The translations under genes were made by a program, and so were the position numbers. The notes below the pieces were generated by a model. The model was given only the letters and a program-made list of their open reading frames with translations, did no database searches and was not told the DNA's origin. Positions 10,593-21,008 of a DNA stretch of 64,000 nucleotides are shown here, piece by piece. The DNA is from Paraescarpia echinospica. Its lineage: Eukaryota; Annelida; Polychaeta; Sabellida; Siboglinidae. The DNA is taken from positions 64,036,902-64,100,901 of the forward strand of contig CM034534.1 in assembly GCA_020002185.1 (NCBI GenBank), in the 5' to 3' direction. The first letter of the stretch is position 1. The number at the start of each line of letters is the position of its first letter.

Positions 10593-12275
10593 ATCAGTTC
10601 ACAGATCTCTTTGATGGTGTTGGAAAAGTGGATGGCGTGAAAGTGAAATTACACATCGACCAGAGCGTCACTCCAAAACAGCAACAGCACAGACGCATTC
10701 CTTTTCACATCCGACGTGACGTTGAAAAAGAACTTGATAGACTAGAAAAGGTAGACATCATCGAGAGGGTAAACGGACCAACACCATGGGTCAGCCCAAT
10801 AGTCGTGGTGCCTAATAAATCGGGTGAAGTCAGAATCTGCGTAGACATGAGAGAAGCAAATAAAGCTGTACAACGCATCAAACATGTCATGCCAACAATC
10901 GACGAGCTAATCACCGATCTGAATGGCTCATCTGTCTTCAGCTGTACACTGGACCTGAACTCTGCGTATCATCAGCTAGAATTGAGTCCTGAAAGCAGAT
11001 ACATAACCACATTCACAACAAACGTGGGACTATGGCAATACAAACGACTGATGCTTGGAATTAACGCAGCATCTGAAATATTCCAAAACACACTCAGCGA
11101 ATTGTTGTCTGGTTTAGTTGGATGCAAGAACATGTCTGATGACATCATCGTCTATGGAAAATCACAGCGCGAACACGACACACGCTTGAAAGCTGTGCTT
11201 GAGAGACTGAAAAACAAGAACGTCAAACTCAACAGAGAGAAGTGTTTATTCTCTCAAAAACAAGTGTGCTTCTATGGACACATCTTCAGCGCGACTGGCA
11301 TCGAGGCGGATCCAAAGAAGACGTCAGCAATCGTCAATGCAGCTGCACCGCAGAATGCCAGTGAAGTACGTTCGTTGTTGGGAATGGCACAATACGTGTC
11401 GCGATTCATTCCTGGCTACTCGGATGTCACTGCATCACACAAAGACATTCCATGGGAATGGAAAAGCAAGCATCAACAGGCACTCGACAACTTGAAGGCG
11501 AAGCTAGCCAGTGTGTGCACTGTACAGTATTTTGATGCGACGAAACCTTCAAAAGTGCTGGTCGATGCAAGTCCTGTCGGCATCGGCGCGATATTGTGTC
11601 AAGACGACAAGGTCGTTAGTTACGCCAGCCGAGCGCTATCTTCAATCGAACAGCGATACTCGCAAACTGAACGAGAAATTTTGGCTGTCGTGTGGGGTGC
11701 AGAACACTTTCACCTCTACGTCTATGGATCGGAATTCGAGATCATCACCGATCACAAGCCGCTGCTAGGAATATTCGCCAGTCAGAGACAAGCGTCTGCA
11801 CGAGTGGAGCGATGGCGATTGAGACTCTCGCCGTACAACTACTCACTCCTCTACCGTCCAGGACGAGATGACGAGAACCCGGCGGATTACCTGAGTCGCC
11901 ACCCTGTTGAACCACCGGCAACTGATGCTGTAGAAAATACCGTCAACTACATTTGTAGTAACAGCATACCCAAGGCGATGACGCTGCAGGAGGTGAAACT
12001 ACAATATCTACAAGACAACGTCATGCAGAAGCTACTGCACGCCACAGACAGCGGTCAATGGACCGATGAGGAAGTGTCACCCTACCTGAAGCTCAAGGAC
12101 GAACTAACTGTACACCAAGGCATGGTCCTGCGACAAACACGCATCGTCCTTCCTTTTTCACTCCGCGAGCGTGCCGTCGATCTTGCACATCGTGGGCATC
12201 AAGGAGTCGTAAAGACGAAAATCCTACTGAGAGAGAAGGTGTGGTTCCCTGGAATCGATATCATGGTAGACGACA
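10580..12275 (+). pseudogene. pol: Gypsy reverse transcriptase and RNase H
   Basis: Homology starts upstream of the first ATG (10628), so no separate start is implied. Reverse-transcriptase motifs run WVSPIVVVPNKSG, LDLNSAYHQLEL (first catalytic Asp), LMLGINAASEIFQ and MSDDIIVYG (catalytic Asp pair at 11138-11143; Ser before DD instead of Tyr-x, common in Mag-type elements). RNase H follows with VLVDASPVGIGA, TEREILAVVWG and ITDHKPL, giving its acidic residues. After DENPADYLSRHP the integrase N-terminal His region (AHRGHQG) begins, but its Cys pair lies in another frame, marking an indel near 12275. All polymerase and RNase H catalytic residues appear intact. Confidence 0.92.
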
Positions 12276-12673
12276 AATCAAGGCATGCCTGTCTTGCCAA
12301 GCCACGACCACGCACGGTTCCGAGCGCTGCACACCGCTGCGAATGTCTCAATTTCCAGACGCACCGTGGCAAGACCTATCGCTCGACTTCATCGGACCGT
12401 TTCCGAGCGGAGAGTCACTGATCGTCGTCATCGATGACTTCAGCCGCTTCCCAGAAGTCGAAGTCATTAATTCAACAAGCAGCAACACGGTAATTCCCAA
12501 GCTAGACGCAATATTTGCTCGCCAAGGGATTCCCCAAAAAATAAGAACTGATAATGGACCTCCATTCAATGGACATGAATTCACGAAATTTGCATCATAT
12601 CTTGGTTTCAATCACAGACGCGTCACTCCGCTGTGGCCAGGCGCCAATGGCGAAGTGGAACGTTTCATGCATG
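12245..12673 (+). pseudogene. pol: Gypsy integrase core
   Basis: Begins with the zinc-binding Cys pair (CLSC), then the DDE core: DLSLDFIGP, KIRTDNGPPF and GANGEVERF supply the two Asp and the Glu. A CATGCATG at 12666-12673 looks like a 4-bp tandem duplication, which throws this frame into a stop; homology continues in the neighbouring frame. Confidence 0.88.
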
Positions 12674-13291
12674 AAAACTCTGGGTAAAGCGATCAGATCA
12701 GCTTTCATCGAGAAACGAAATTGGAAACAAGATCTCTACACGTTCTTGCGTCAGTATCGTGCAACGCCACATTCTTCGACAGGCGGGTCACCGAGTCAAC
12801 TACTGAACGGGCGACAGATGAAAGTCTTGCTACCCCAAATGTACGAGAAGAATCCATAGAGAAGAGAGATAGAGAATCGAGATGTCCAAGAGAAAACCAA
12901 GATGAAGAGAAACGCAGACGAGCGACGTCATGCGAGCGACAGCCATCTGCGCGTGGGCGACATTGTACTCGTCCGACAGACGCGTAAGAATAAACTGTCA
13001 GCTGCGTTCGACCCTCGTCCACTGAAAGTGTCGGCCACGAAAGGCAACATGGTCACTGCGAGTCGTGGAAACTACTCCATAACACCCAACGTCTCGCACT
13101 TCAAGGCAGTGCCGCGCGTGAAGTTCGACGACATCAGTGAAGACGACCAACTCGACCAACTAGACGACTACCTGACGCGAGAAGTTCGCGATCAGCAAAA
13201 CGACGAAGCTGCGCACGCGAATGTTCCACAGAGACCCGTGAGACGGGTGAAGGCACCTACGAGGTTTAGAGATTTCGTGATGGACGTTTAG
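12674..13291 (+). pseudogene. pol: Gypsy integrase C-terminal region with in-frame stop
   Basis: The frame first reads the end of the core and the typical YRATPHSSTGGSP box. It is interrupted by TAG at 12857-12859 and resumes in the same frame as a basic helix, RVGDIVLVRQ and KLSAAFDPRPLKV (GPY/F-type C-terminal domain that binds DNA), ending at the stop at 13289-13291. Asp/Glu-rich tail (about residues 75-110 of the last open part). The single nonsense codon and the upstream indels make this copy non-functional. Confidence 0.85.
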
Positions 13292-13402
13292 AGTAGCAAC
13301 TCGTATCCTTGTATTTAAGGTGTTTTACTGCTCTTTATTATGCGTATATCACAAGGACACTTAGTTTTAGTTTCGGTTTATTACAGTCACAAGTATTCTT
13401 CC

Positions 13403-13416
13403 GAGACAGGGAGGAA
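13403..13416 (+). promoter_or_regulatory. Polypurine tract
   Basis: GAGACAGGGAGGAA abuts the 3' LTR, the expected primer for plus-strand synthesis. Confidence 0.85.
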
Positions 13417-13559
13417 TGTAATGTAGCCGTTTACTACGCGCATATTTGTATTTTACTTTTGAATACATTGTGGAACTTCCGCTTCTATCCTTTTCACACA
13501 CGGCGTGTTCGGTGTTTGTCAAACTCACAGTAAAACAACCCAAACACAACACCATTACA
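13417..13559 (+). repeat. 3' LTR
   Basis: 143 bp, four mismatches to the 5' LTR; followed directly by the second copy of the target site ACTGC (13560-13564). Confidence 0.95.
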
Positions 13560-13564
13560 ACTGC

Positions 13565-14206
13565 GATGTTCTTACACCTATGCATTGACAAATATAGTTC
13601 CGACTGGTGATGTCTTTAGCGCAATATGTCAAATTAGTATGGACTTTTTGTTCAAATTACAAATTCTACCCAGTCGACTCGACTATGATAAAGTACATGA
13701 TCTATAGTACGTGCTGTTTGGGTTTCCATTTTTATGCCTTGTTCTCGTCATATTTTATTCACAGAAGTGGCAAAAGAGAGAGGGGAAAACTTTATGTCAT
13801 TGTGGAAGCCATGTAGTAGAATACTGAAATAAAAATGACTGATTTGGGGAAGGGGTGGCAGAAATTGTATGTGATATTGTGAGATTATATTAAATTTGAA
13901 ATGTGTTTGGTGGTGTCACTGTATGGGTATCTGTGTGTGAATGCGTGTAAGATATACACTTGTAAAATGTGTATATTATAATAATATAGATTTGTATTAG
14001 ACATGCAATTGACCTATATACGTGCAAACATAACGCACGCACGCGCGCACCTACCCACAGGTTAAATACTGCTGCTTTAAATGAAAAGTTATGATCATAC
14101 TACATATATACAGCTAGTGTACATTCACCAGCCAACTGGCAAGGTCGAAATCAATTGCTATAAGATATTGCCGGGGGTTGCTAGACTATACACCAATATT
14201 TTCCTA
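13565..14206. other. Unannotated stretch
   Basis: AT-rich unique DNA with short alternating runs (for example ACGCACGCACGCGCGCAC near 14034-14051). No coding evidence. Confidence 0.5.
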
Positions 14207-14224
14207 TGTGTAGGGGAAGGTGGG

Positions 14225-14446
14225 GCAAGTCAACGATGTTAAGGCTTTTTTTAGAGCTGAACGTCAATATTACATTTTTTTATTACAATTCCTACACCAA
14301 ATTAAACTTCCTTATCTTAGACATCAACGAACACAATATAAAAGTTTCAATGTTTATTTTAGCTATTGACAAATAAAAATGGTCTGCAAATTCGCCACCT
14401 TGCCCCACCCCTGGGGCAAGTTGACAACCACCATGAGGCAAATTGA
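14225..14446. repeat. Subterminal GGGGCAAG repeats, left end
   Basis: GGGGCAAGTCAACG (14223-14236), reversed TTGCCCC (14401-14407), GGGGCAAGTTGAC (14412-14424) and GAGGCAAATTGACGA. Matching units near the right end are at about 17381, 17420, 17758 and 17776. Probable transposase-binding sites (inference). Confidence 0.6.
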
Positions 14447-14736
14447 CGAGGTGGACAGCATACAAAAGATTACATTATCCACATTACATTTATAATCTGA
14501 ACGACAAGAAAAATATACATTTGACTGCACGTTTGGATAAAATCTGGGCCTATGCTAGGTTAAATTTACTTGAATCATTGTATAATAAAAAATATTTTAA
14601 AACACATCTTGTTAAACATAAAATCCATGTAACGTAGTGTTAACCTGTAGCTGTAAGTTTAAAATTGAATGTCAAACCTATAGTGCGTGGCACTATAACT
14701 AGAAGAAAATGTCTCAATCTTTAGGCCAGGTGCAGT

Positions 14737-17116
14737 TTAACAATAATCACATATATGTTGGCCGACACCTTCATAATTTGAGCATGATTCGTGCCACCAT
14801 TGCTCACACTCTGCACACGCTATCCAATCCTCAAACGGCGGCTCTCCATATTCCGTGTAACATGCGGGGCACACCACCCTTTTCGTGCTGGACGAATGCG
14901 GTTTTTCGTTATTTTCTTTGCTTGAACGTCGAGTCTGGTTTGTCGTCTCTTCGCGCTTCTGCCTCTTTCTGTTTTTCTTTTCATCTTGGTCCTTCTCCCG
15001 TTGAGTGTTCTTTGCCCGTCTCTGTTCAAGTTTTAATTTATTTTTCTGTTCTTTCTCGTATTGTTCTTTCTCCTTGGTCTCAAGAGCAGCCTTTACTGGG
15101 GAATCGGTAATTACGCAGGAGGAAATTTTCTTGCGACTCCTGTTGCCTACAGGTCGTTGCACATTCGAAAGAGGCCGAATGCCCCAAGGTGACACATCTT
15201 TGCTAGGGTGTAATATCGGCTGTATCTGATGTTGCTGCGCTGGTGACTGCGACTGGCGTGGCTGTTGTGGCTGCGCTGATTGTCCTGGCTGCTCTGACTG
15301 TTGTGGCTGCACTGGCTGTTGTTGCTGCGTTAGCTGTTGTGGCTGCGCTGGCTGTTGTGGCTGCATTAGCTGTTGTGGCTGCGCTGGCTGTTGTGGCTGC
15401 GTTAGAGGCTCTGGCGGTTGTGGCTGTTGTGGCTGCGTTGGCTGCTGTGGCAGCGTTGGTTGTTGTGGCTGCACTGGCTGCTGTGGTTTCTCTGGCTGCA
15501 GTGACTGCTGTGGCTGTTGTGGCTGCACTGGTTGCACTAGCTGCGTTGGCTGCTGTAGCTGCGCTGGTTGATGTGGCTGCTGTAGCTGCGCTGGCTGCTG
15601 TAGCTGCTGTGGCTGCTGTGGCTGCGCGGGCTGGTGTGGCTGCCCTGGTTGCGCGGGCTGCTGTGGCTGCTGCAGAAGGTCGCGATCCGTAGTTGCAGCA
15701 GGCGCAAAATCTGCATCCGAAAATGTCATGGAGTTGTATGGCTCAATACCACTGGCTTCAAAGCCGCTGACAGCGTTTCCTATGGTGGCTGCTTTCAGAT
15801 AAGCTGCACCTAACAAAGCACCGACCTCTCTGTCCGTGATCGCCTTGCCAGGATGTGACACCATGTAGTTATCACATGCTTGACTGTAGTAGGTTTTGAG
15901 AGGACCGAAGAAAGCGACATCCAAGGGCTGTAGTCTATGCGTCGTATGAGGCGGGAAACCCATCATGATGACCCCGTTTTCCCTACAGTAATTTATGCTG
16001 GCTAGGGAAATGTGTGATGCATGGTTATCTACGAGCAAAAGCATTTTGTTATCACGAGAACACTTGACATGTTCCACAAAATGTTCGAGGTAGAGGACGA
16101 AGGTGTCAGTCGTCATCTATCCTGTCTGTTGTGCTACACCTTTGGTCCCTGGCGGACATCCGTTCATCAATTCCGGTCTCATCCTCACTCTTGGGAAGAT
16201 TAAGAATGGTGGAACGTATACACCACCAGCACTGATGCCACAGGCCAACGTGATGTTCTTTCCTCTTTCAGCAGACACTATTTTCGCCACACGTTTCGCT
16301 CCGCTAGGTGACAACACCCTTGGTAACTTTGTTGGCACTGTGAATAGACCAGATTCGTCAACATTGAATACCTGATGAGCAGTGAAGTTGTTGTCCTCTC
16401 TAACCTTTCGTAGGATGTTAAAGAATTTGCCCACTTCAACCTTGTTGAATCCCATCGCTCGACTAATTGATGTGGCCTCTGGAGCCCTGAGACTAATGTT
16501 GTATGTATTCCTGAATGTTCGTAACCAATCCATTCCAGCCATTTTGGTGTGCTTGTTGAAGTTGTGCGGCAGGTGATTTTGCTCTGCGAAGTCGTAGACG
16601 AGCCTTCTGCATTGGGTGGTGTTAAGACCGAAACTTCTGTCACTGATTTCGGTGATATAATCTCTCAACTGGTTCAGCTTCTCTACGGTAAAGACACTCC
16701 AAAAACGACCCCCGTGAACTGGCAGATCCTACAAAAGAATAAACACATTACTGCGGCTACTAACAAAATGGGGCAGGGGGGGCAGGAATACAAAATAACA
16801 CATAAGGGTCCCCCAAGCCACAAAAACTGACAGTTCACGAAAAAAATGCGCCCCTGAATTCAGCTTAGGCCCTAGCTAAGCATTAAAACTCCAATATAAA
16901 GTTATACCTATTGTATTGTATGTGCAATTATAATTCAGTTTTGTTCACCTCTGCCTTTGCTTTCAAGTAACGACGCAGCGTAGACTCTGGAATGCCATAA
17001 TTCGCTGCCGCCATGTTGCACGACATATTTTCTTCACGACCGGCATGCATGGAAGCAATCATCCCATCTTCAGACCATGACCCCCTGTTTGTTTTTCGCT
17101 GGTAATGTCGTACCAT
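14737..17116 (-). pseudogene. pogo-type transposase with PHD finger, one nonsense codon
   Basis: Two exons join in frame: 17116-16949 and 16728-14737, with a 220-bp GT-AG intron (16729-16948). Exon 1 starts at ATG after a good splice acceptor (CTAAC then TTTTCAG) and encodes a Psq-like helix-turn-helix (KTNRGSW...AAANYGIPESTLRRYL). Exon 2 gives a CENP-B-like second DNA-binding region, then the DDD core: FNVDESGL, LLLVDNHASH and HRLQPLDVAFFGPLK. A Gln/Pro-rich tract of about 145 residues follows, then a basic region and a C-terminal C4HC3 PHD finger (CPAC, CAEC, WWHESC, CDYC). Frame is about 719 codons with one TAG at 16117-16119 (codon 260), at a position where relatives usually have Trp. Otherwise intact. 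Confidence 0.88.
15215..15685 (-). repeat. Gln/Pro codon-repeat tract inside the pogo transposase
   Basis: Imperfect 9-18 bp repeats of CAGCCACAACAGCC type encode PQQPAQPQQL-like peptide. The plus-strand Ala/Val-rich open frame (15243-15692) is its shadow. Confidence 0.85.
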
Positions 17117-17371
17117 CTGAAAATATAGGTTAGAATAAACATTAAAATCATTTTATTATTTACGAAAATAAATCAAATTGATCAGCAATGGACCCGGGAG
17201 GGGAGGGGTGTTCTTGAGGGGTCTCCTTCCCCTGTGGCTAATGTTATGGTGGTCAAAGGACAAAATAGGGCGCATAGCTACTATAGGTTTTATATATATC
17301 CCACCTCAATAAAACTACCGATTTATACTCTCTGGCACCTAGATCCGCTCCTGTTCATACATTCATAGTTT

Positions 17372-17432
17372 GGGACGGAGTGGGGCAAGATGACGAATTC
17401 GCCAACTTTCCCTGGTCATCTTGCCCCGCACT
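17372..17432. repeat. Palindromic subterminal repeats, right end of pogo element
   Basis: GGGGCAAGATGACGAATTCG at 17381 is followed by its partial reverse complement GGTCATCTTGCCCC near 17415-17428; a further copy lies in the terminal repeat. Confidence 0.6.
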
Positions 17433-17800
17433 GCCATTTTTACAGCACCCCCTCCACGCCCGTTCAGATGTTTGGGAATTTCGACTAATTACTCTGGGGT
17501 GTTGCGTTACAGTATACCGCTGTAATATAACACGTCTGAGAAACGCTTACTACACGATCATCAGTTGTAGAGTCTTATTAACTAATTTCTAATTCTTAGT
17601 ACAAAAGTCAACCAAATGAATTTACCTCGCTAAAATTGTCCGTATCATGCCGATCACGTTCAAACTTGCAGACAAGTTGCGCGCGCACTTGGTGACGTCA
17701 ATGGGGGACATCAGTGCTACCATCTAGTGCACAATTTTAAACTAATGCAAATTCGTCATCTTGCCTGCTTCGCCAACTTGCCCCGCCTTCCCCTACTGTA

Positions 17801-18974
17801 ACATGTACATAAGGTTGTAAACAATGCAACAAAGATGACAACACTAACATACAGAACATGTTTTATTTTAAGGGGCTTAATATAGATTATCGTTGGGCGT
17901 TGGCCACAACATTTTGAACAAATGTCCTAGGTATGTGTTTTGCTTTCCATTCCACATAATATATTATATTCAATGGACTAGCATAAACGTATGGACAGCC
18001 AATAAAAATAAAAATCTACAAAAAGGGACGTGTTTTTCTTGAAAAAAATCAAGGTTCCCCAGGGTTGATTTTGGGTGGTTGTTTTCATATTCTACTAAGA
18101 TATCTATGGAACGTTTTAAACGCAATTTTTTTAAAGTTTAGTCTTTGCTATAAGACAATTAATAGTATAGCCAATGTAATGTGGCAAGTCACCAACTATG
18201 CGAGCAGACGACATTTACCAGTCGCCGCTAGGGGGCGACGTAAGGGGAAACGTAGTAAAAACTAGTTTGGAGTTGGTAGAATAGAAGGGTGCTGAATATC
18301 GATACTTTTCAACCCATAATTGTTGCTACCTGGTGATGCGGAACAACCAGGTATCGTGCGCGTCTGTGTGTGCATGTTACTGCGATGTCTAAAGAACCCA
18401 ACGCGCCATTACAGTTATTGGAGGTGCGACGATCGACGAACCACGGCACAGCCACAGGCTCGGAGCAGCTGCGGCGTTGGGCCCGGGGTAATAAGGTAAA
18501 CGGCATTCCATTATGTGAATTTATTGTACATGGCTTTAACAGTTGCAACTGTTATTACCAGTAAACAACTAGCTGACTATTACTACTGCATGATAGGTCT
18601 GCGTCGGAACGAGTTGAATATTGGTGGCTGGGCCTTAACTTAGCACTTCGTCTCCGCCGCGTTCCGACATGTATCCATTTCGTACTTTAACCTGGATTAC
18701 TTAAGCGCCGTCAGGTGGCAGCACGTTTACGCTTGAGCAACCATAGCCCAAACATAAGAACATACCATTTACAGTACGTCATCATGATTTGATGAGAACA
18801 GTGCCACAATATTAGAATGTTTCAAACTTGGCCACTATCGGCACTGGGCGGCACCATAAGTATCCAGCGGCCAGTGGTTTGAGTCGCGAAAAGCTAGGCA
18901 CCGCAGCCCACAGTAGTTCAATAGATGAAGCAGCATAGCTCACAGAAAAAACCGATGAATCATATACATAAACA
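17801..18974. other. Unannotated stretch
   Basis: Unique sequence. A 9-bp inverted pair GTCGGAACG/CGTTCCGAC flanks about 50 bp near 18604-18670. Small frames at 18309-18564 on both strands overlap each other and show no family features. The TSD of the following MITE is at 18967-18974. Confidence 0.5.
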
Positions 18975-19425
18975 CATCCTCGCGCGCCAGGGGTCGCTGC
19001 TGCTGATTACGTCAGTGCCAGCCAGCAGTACCCCTGGGTGATCGCTTTGCGAAACTTTGAATTTAAGCTCAGCCTATCAAATCGCTCACTAGATCAGTAG
19101 ATCTACTCAGGTCAGGTGGTCATAATAAAACTAATTTCAACCAACCGTGGCTCATGTTACATGCAATGTTTAGGAAGTAGAAGCAATTATTCGAATACAC
19201 AATACCGCTAAGCTGCTCGTGCTTATGGGCGAACGGGTCATTATATATTGAGATTGCCAGAAGTCGTTTATCCGTCTTCAAATTGTATTTGCGCTGTTCT
19301 CACAGGTGATACAGTCGCGACTGACAAAGTCAATTACTAGTTTGACTCAGCTAACTTCCGCACTTCGCGTAGGGGATCAGCCAGGGCTAGTTTTGCATGA
19401 CAAACAGCCCTGGCTTGCGAGGATG
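18975..19425 (+). mobile_element. hAT-type MITE, copy 1
   Basis: 451 bp bounded by inverted repeats (CATCCTCGCGCGCCAGG at the left; reversed right end CATCCTCGCAAGCCAGG) and flanked by a perfect 8-bp duplication CATAAACA (18967-18974 and 19426-19433). Noncoding. A related copy lies inverted at 45154-45558. Eight-base TSDs point to mobilisation by a hAT transposase. Confidence 0.92.
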
Positions 19426-19574
19426 CATAAACATAAAAATTGCAAATTTGCAAAGTGGATAAATCAAACCAAAAAATAAAAATGTTGTCTAACTCTAACA
19501 TTTCCTTTGTTTTCAGATAGCTAAAATGGTGTAGTTCATAAGTCTAAACTATTGTGAACACCACTTCAACAACT

Positions 19575-20095
19575 TTTGTGTGGCGTCCGCTGGAAACTCA
19601 TACTTGTTTTAACATCCGCCACCTTTGGTAACAAAGTACACTGGTTTGTTGTGAAAATACATAAAATGAAAGTTTCTAATGCTATCTGAATGCAAACAAT
19701 ACTATTACCTTTGGAAAAACCGTACAACCGAACGGGCTTATTCTTGCTTCCATGACTAATACTCAATGCCAAATGATAGCATGTTTTATGCATGACACAT
19801 ACTCATACTTTACACAAACTGTACTAAACGTCACTTGCTATATCTTTTTAGTGGATATGCAAAAAGCACTATTGCTTACCATATATCTTGCTTGGTGTAT
19901 ATATATGCAAGACAGACATACGATGTCAATATCATTGGTCAATATTTGTGAAAACAACTGTTACATTTTAGAATGTTCCATTTGGATGTCGTAACAAACA
20001 TGAATACCTCATAGTTTCAACAGTACCAAAATCTTTATAAAACATGTTTTCACCTTCCATTTGCTATTATATCACCAAAATATCGACAACCGTGT
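19575..20095 (+). repeat. Diverged tandem duplication, copy A
   Basis: Collinear with 20285-20808 (and its continuation after 23985): shared words include TTTGTGTGGCG, ATTACCTTTGG, AATGATAGCAT, AAACATGAATA and CCATTTG. The spacing is about 710 bp. Copy A lacks the hAT element found in copy B. Confidence 0.75.
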
Positions 20096-20284
20096 GATTT
20101 GGCAGAATTTTATTGTATGTTTATTTAACATCAGCACTGGGCTTCGAAGTCAACAACAAATAATTTATGATTTCTCCATAGTCTGCATTCACATGATAGT
20201 GTGAAATGTTGGAGACAGAAGTCTTCCATGCTCTGAATGGCAATATATTGTGTCTTTCTTGATAGGTACACTCGGATTGCCATT

Positions 20285-20808
20285 TTTGTGTGGCGAACGC
20301 CAACAAATCTGAGTTCTTTCAAAACCTGTTGGTGATGTTTATTACAACATTCGTCACCCTTAGGGACAATGTACATTGTTTTTCTTTCTCCAAGTATGAT
20401 AATACTTAAAGGAAGTTTGGAATGTGTTTGAATGCTTCCAGTATTATTACCTTTGGTAAAACAATACATGTAAGGGGAGTGGTTGTTTTTGCTTTCACAA
20501 TAAATACTCAACTCCTAATGATAGCATATTTTGTGCACTATACATTTTATTCAAACTAGACCAAACATAATTCTCTATATATATACGTTTAATAGGTAAG
20601 GGAAAATAACTGTTGTTTACCAAACATGTTGCCTGATGCATACACAAGACATACTTACAATGTCAATTTCATTGTTGAATGATTGTGGAAACAATGGAAA
20701 ATGATGTAAGTTTACCATTTGGATATTGTAATAAACATGAATATCTTGTTGTTTCAACAGTATTAACAACATACTATATAATGTTTTTTGCCTCCCATTT
20801 GGTTATAA
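20285..20808 (+). repeat. Diverged tandem duplication, copy B (interrupted by hAT element)
   Basis: See copy A. On the minus strand 20448-20511 a segment encoding SKNNHSPYMYCFTKG is followed by a good GTAATA donor, and copy A retains the same donor after LYGFSKG. This is exon-like but unassigned. Confidence 0.7.
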
Positions 20809-20859
20809 TAACAGGGGTAGAACTTCAGCATTTATTTTACTAGACAGCAGGACTAGTAA

Positions 20860-20912
20860 AGACAAAAGTTTACTAGTCCGCCAAAAGGTTTACTAGTCCT
20901 GCAAATAAAAAA
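20860..20912. repeat. Subterminal ACTAGTCC repeats, left end of hAT element
   Basis: TTTACTAGACAGCAGGACTAG, then TTTACTAGTCCGCC and TTTACTAGTCCTGC. The right-end cluster at 23910-23985 holds TTTACTAGACAGCCGGACTAG, TTTACTAGTCCGCC and GGACTAGCGGACTAG. Confidence 0.75.
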
Positions 20913-21008
20913 CATAGCACAAATTTAGGTCACAACAATTTTATTTAAAACACAAAAAACCAGTGTCATCCAGGCCTGGCGTTAACACTGCCTGTCAGTC
21001 AGTCAGTG

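Larger units (their letters stand above)
9142..13559 (+). mobile_element. Ty3/Gypsy LTR retrotransposon, full length but inactivated
   Basis: A 4,418-bp element bounded by 143-bp LTRs that start TGTAATG and end ATTACA, with a perfect 5-bp target-site duplication ACTGC at 9137-9141 and 13560-13564. The order is LTR, primer-binding site, gag, protease, reverse transcriptase, RNase H, integrase, purine tract, LTR. RT before integrase is diagnostic of Ty3/Gypsy. The SDD reverse-transcriptase box, short LTRs and the Cys/His pattern of Gag suggest the Mag lineage (inference). The LTRs differ at four sites by eye (about 2.8%), and the genes carry several frameshifts and a stop, so the insertion is not recent. 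No envelope-like gene. Confidence 0.95.
14207..17798 (-). mobile_element. pogo-type DNA transposon
   Basis: Imperfect terminal inverted repeats: the left end reads GTAGGGGAAGGTGGGGCAAG (from about 14210) and the right end, reversed, GTAGGGGAAGGCGGGGCAAG (to about 17796). TA dinucleotides lie just outside (14205-14206 and 17799-17800), as expected for Tc1/mariner/pogo insertion, although the outermost two or three bases of the ends differ. It contains a two-exon pogo transposase on the minus strand and subterminal GGGGCAAG-type repeats near both ends. Length about 3.6 kb. Confidence 0.85.

Noticed and set aside
15243..15692. Ala/Val-rich plus-strand frame
   Set aside because: Antisense shadow of the Gln/Pro tract of the pogo transposase.
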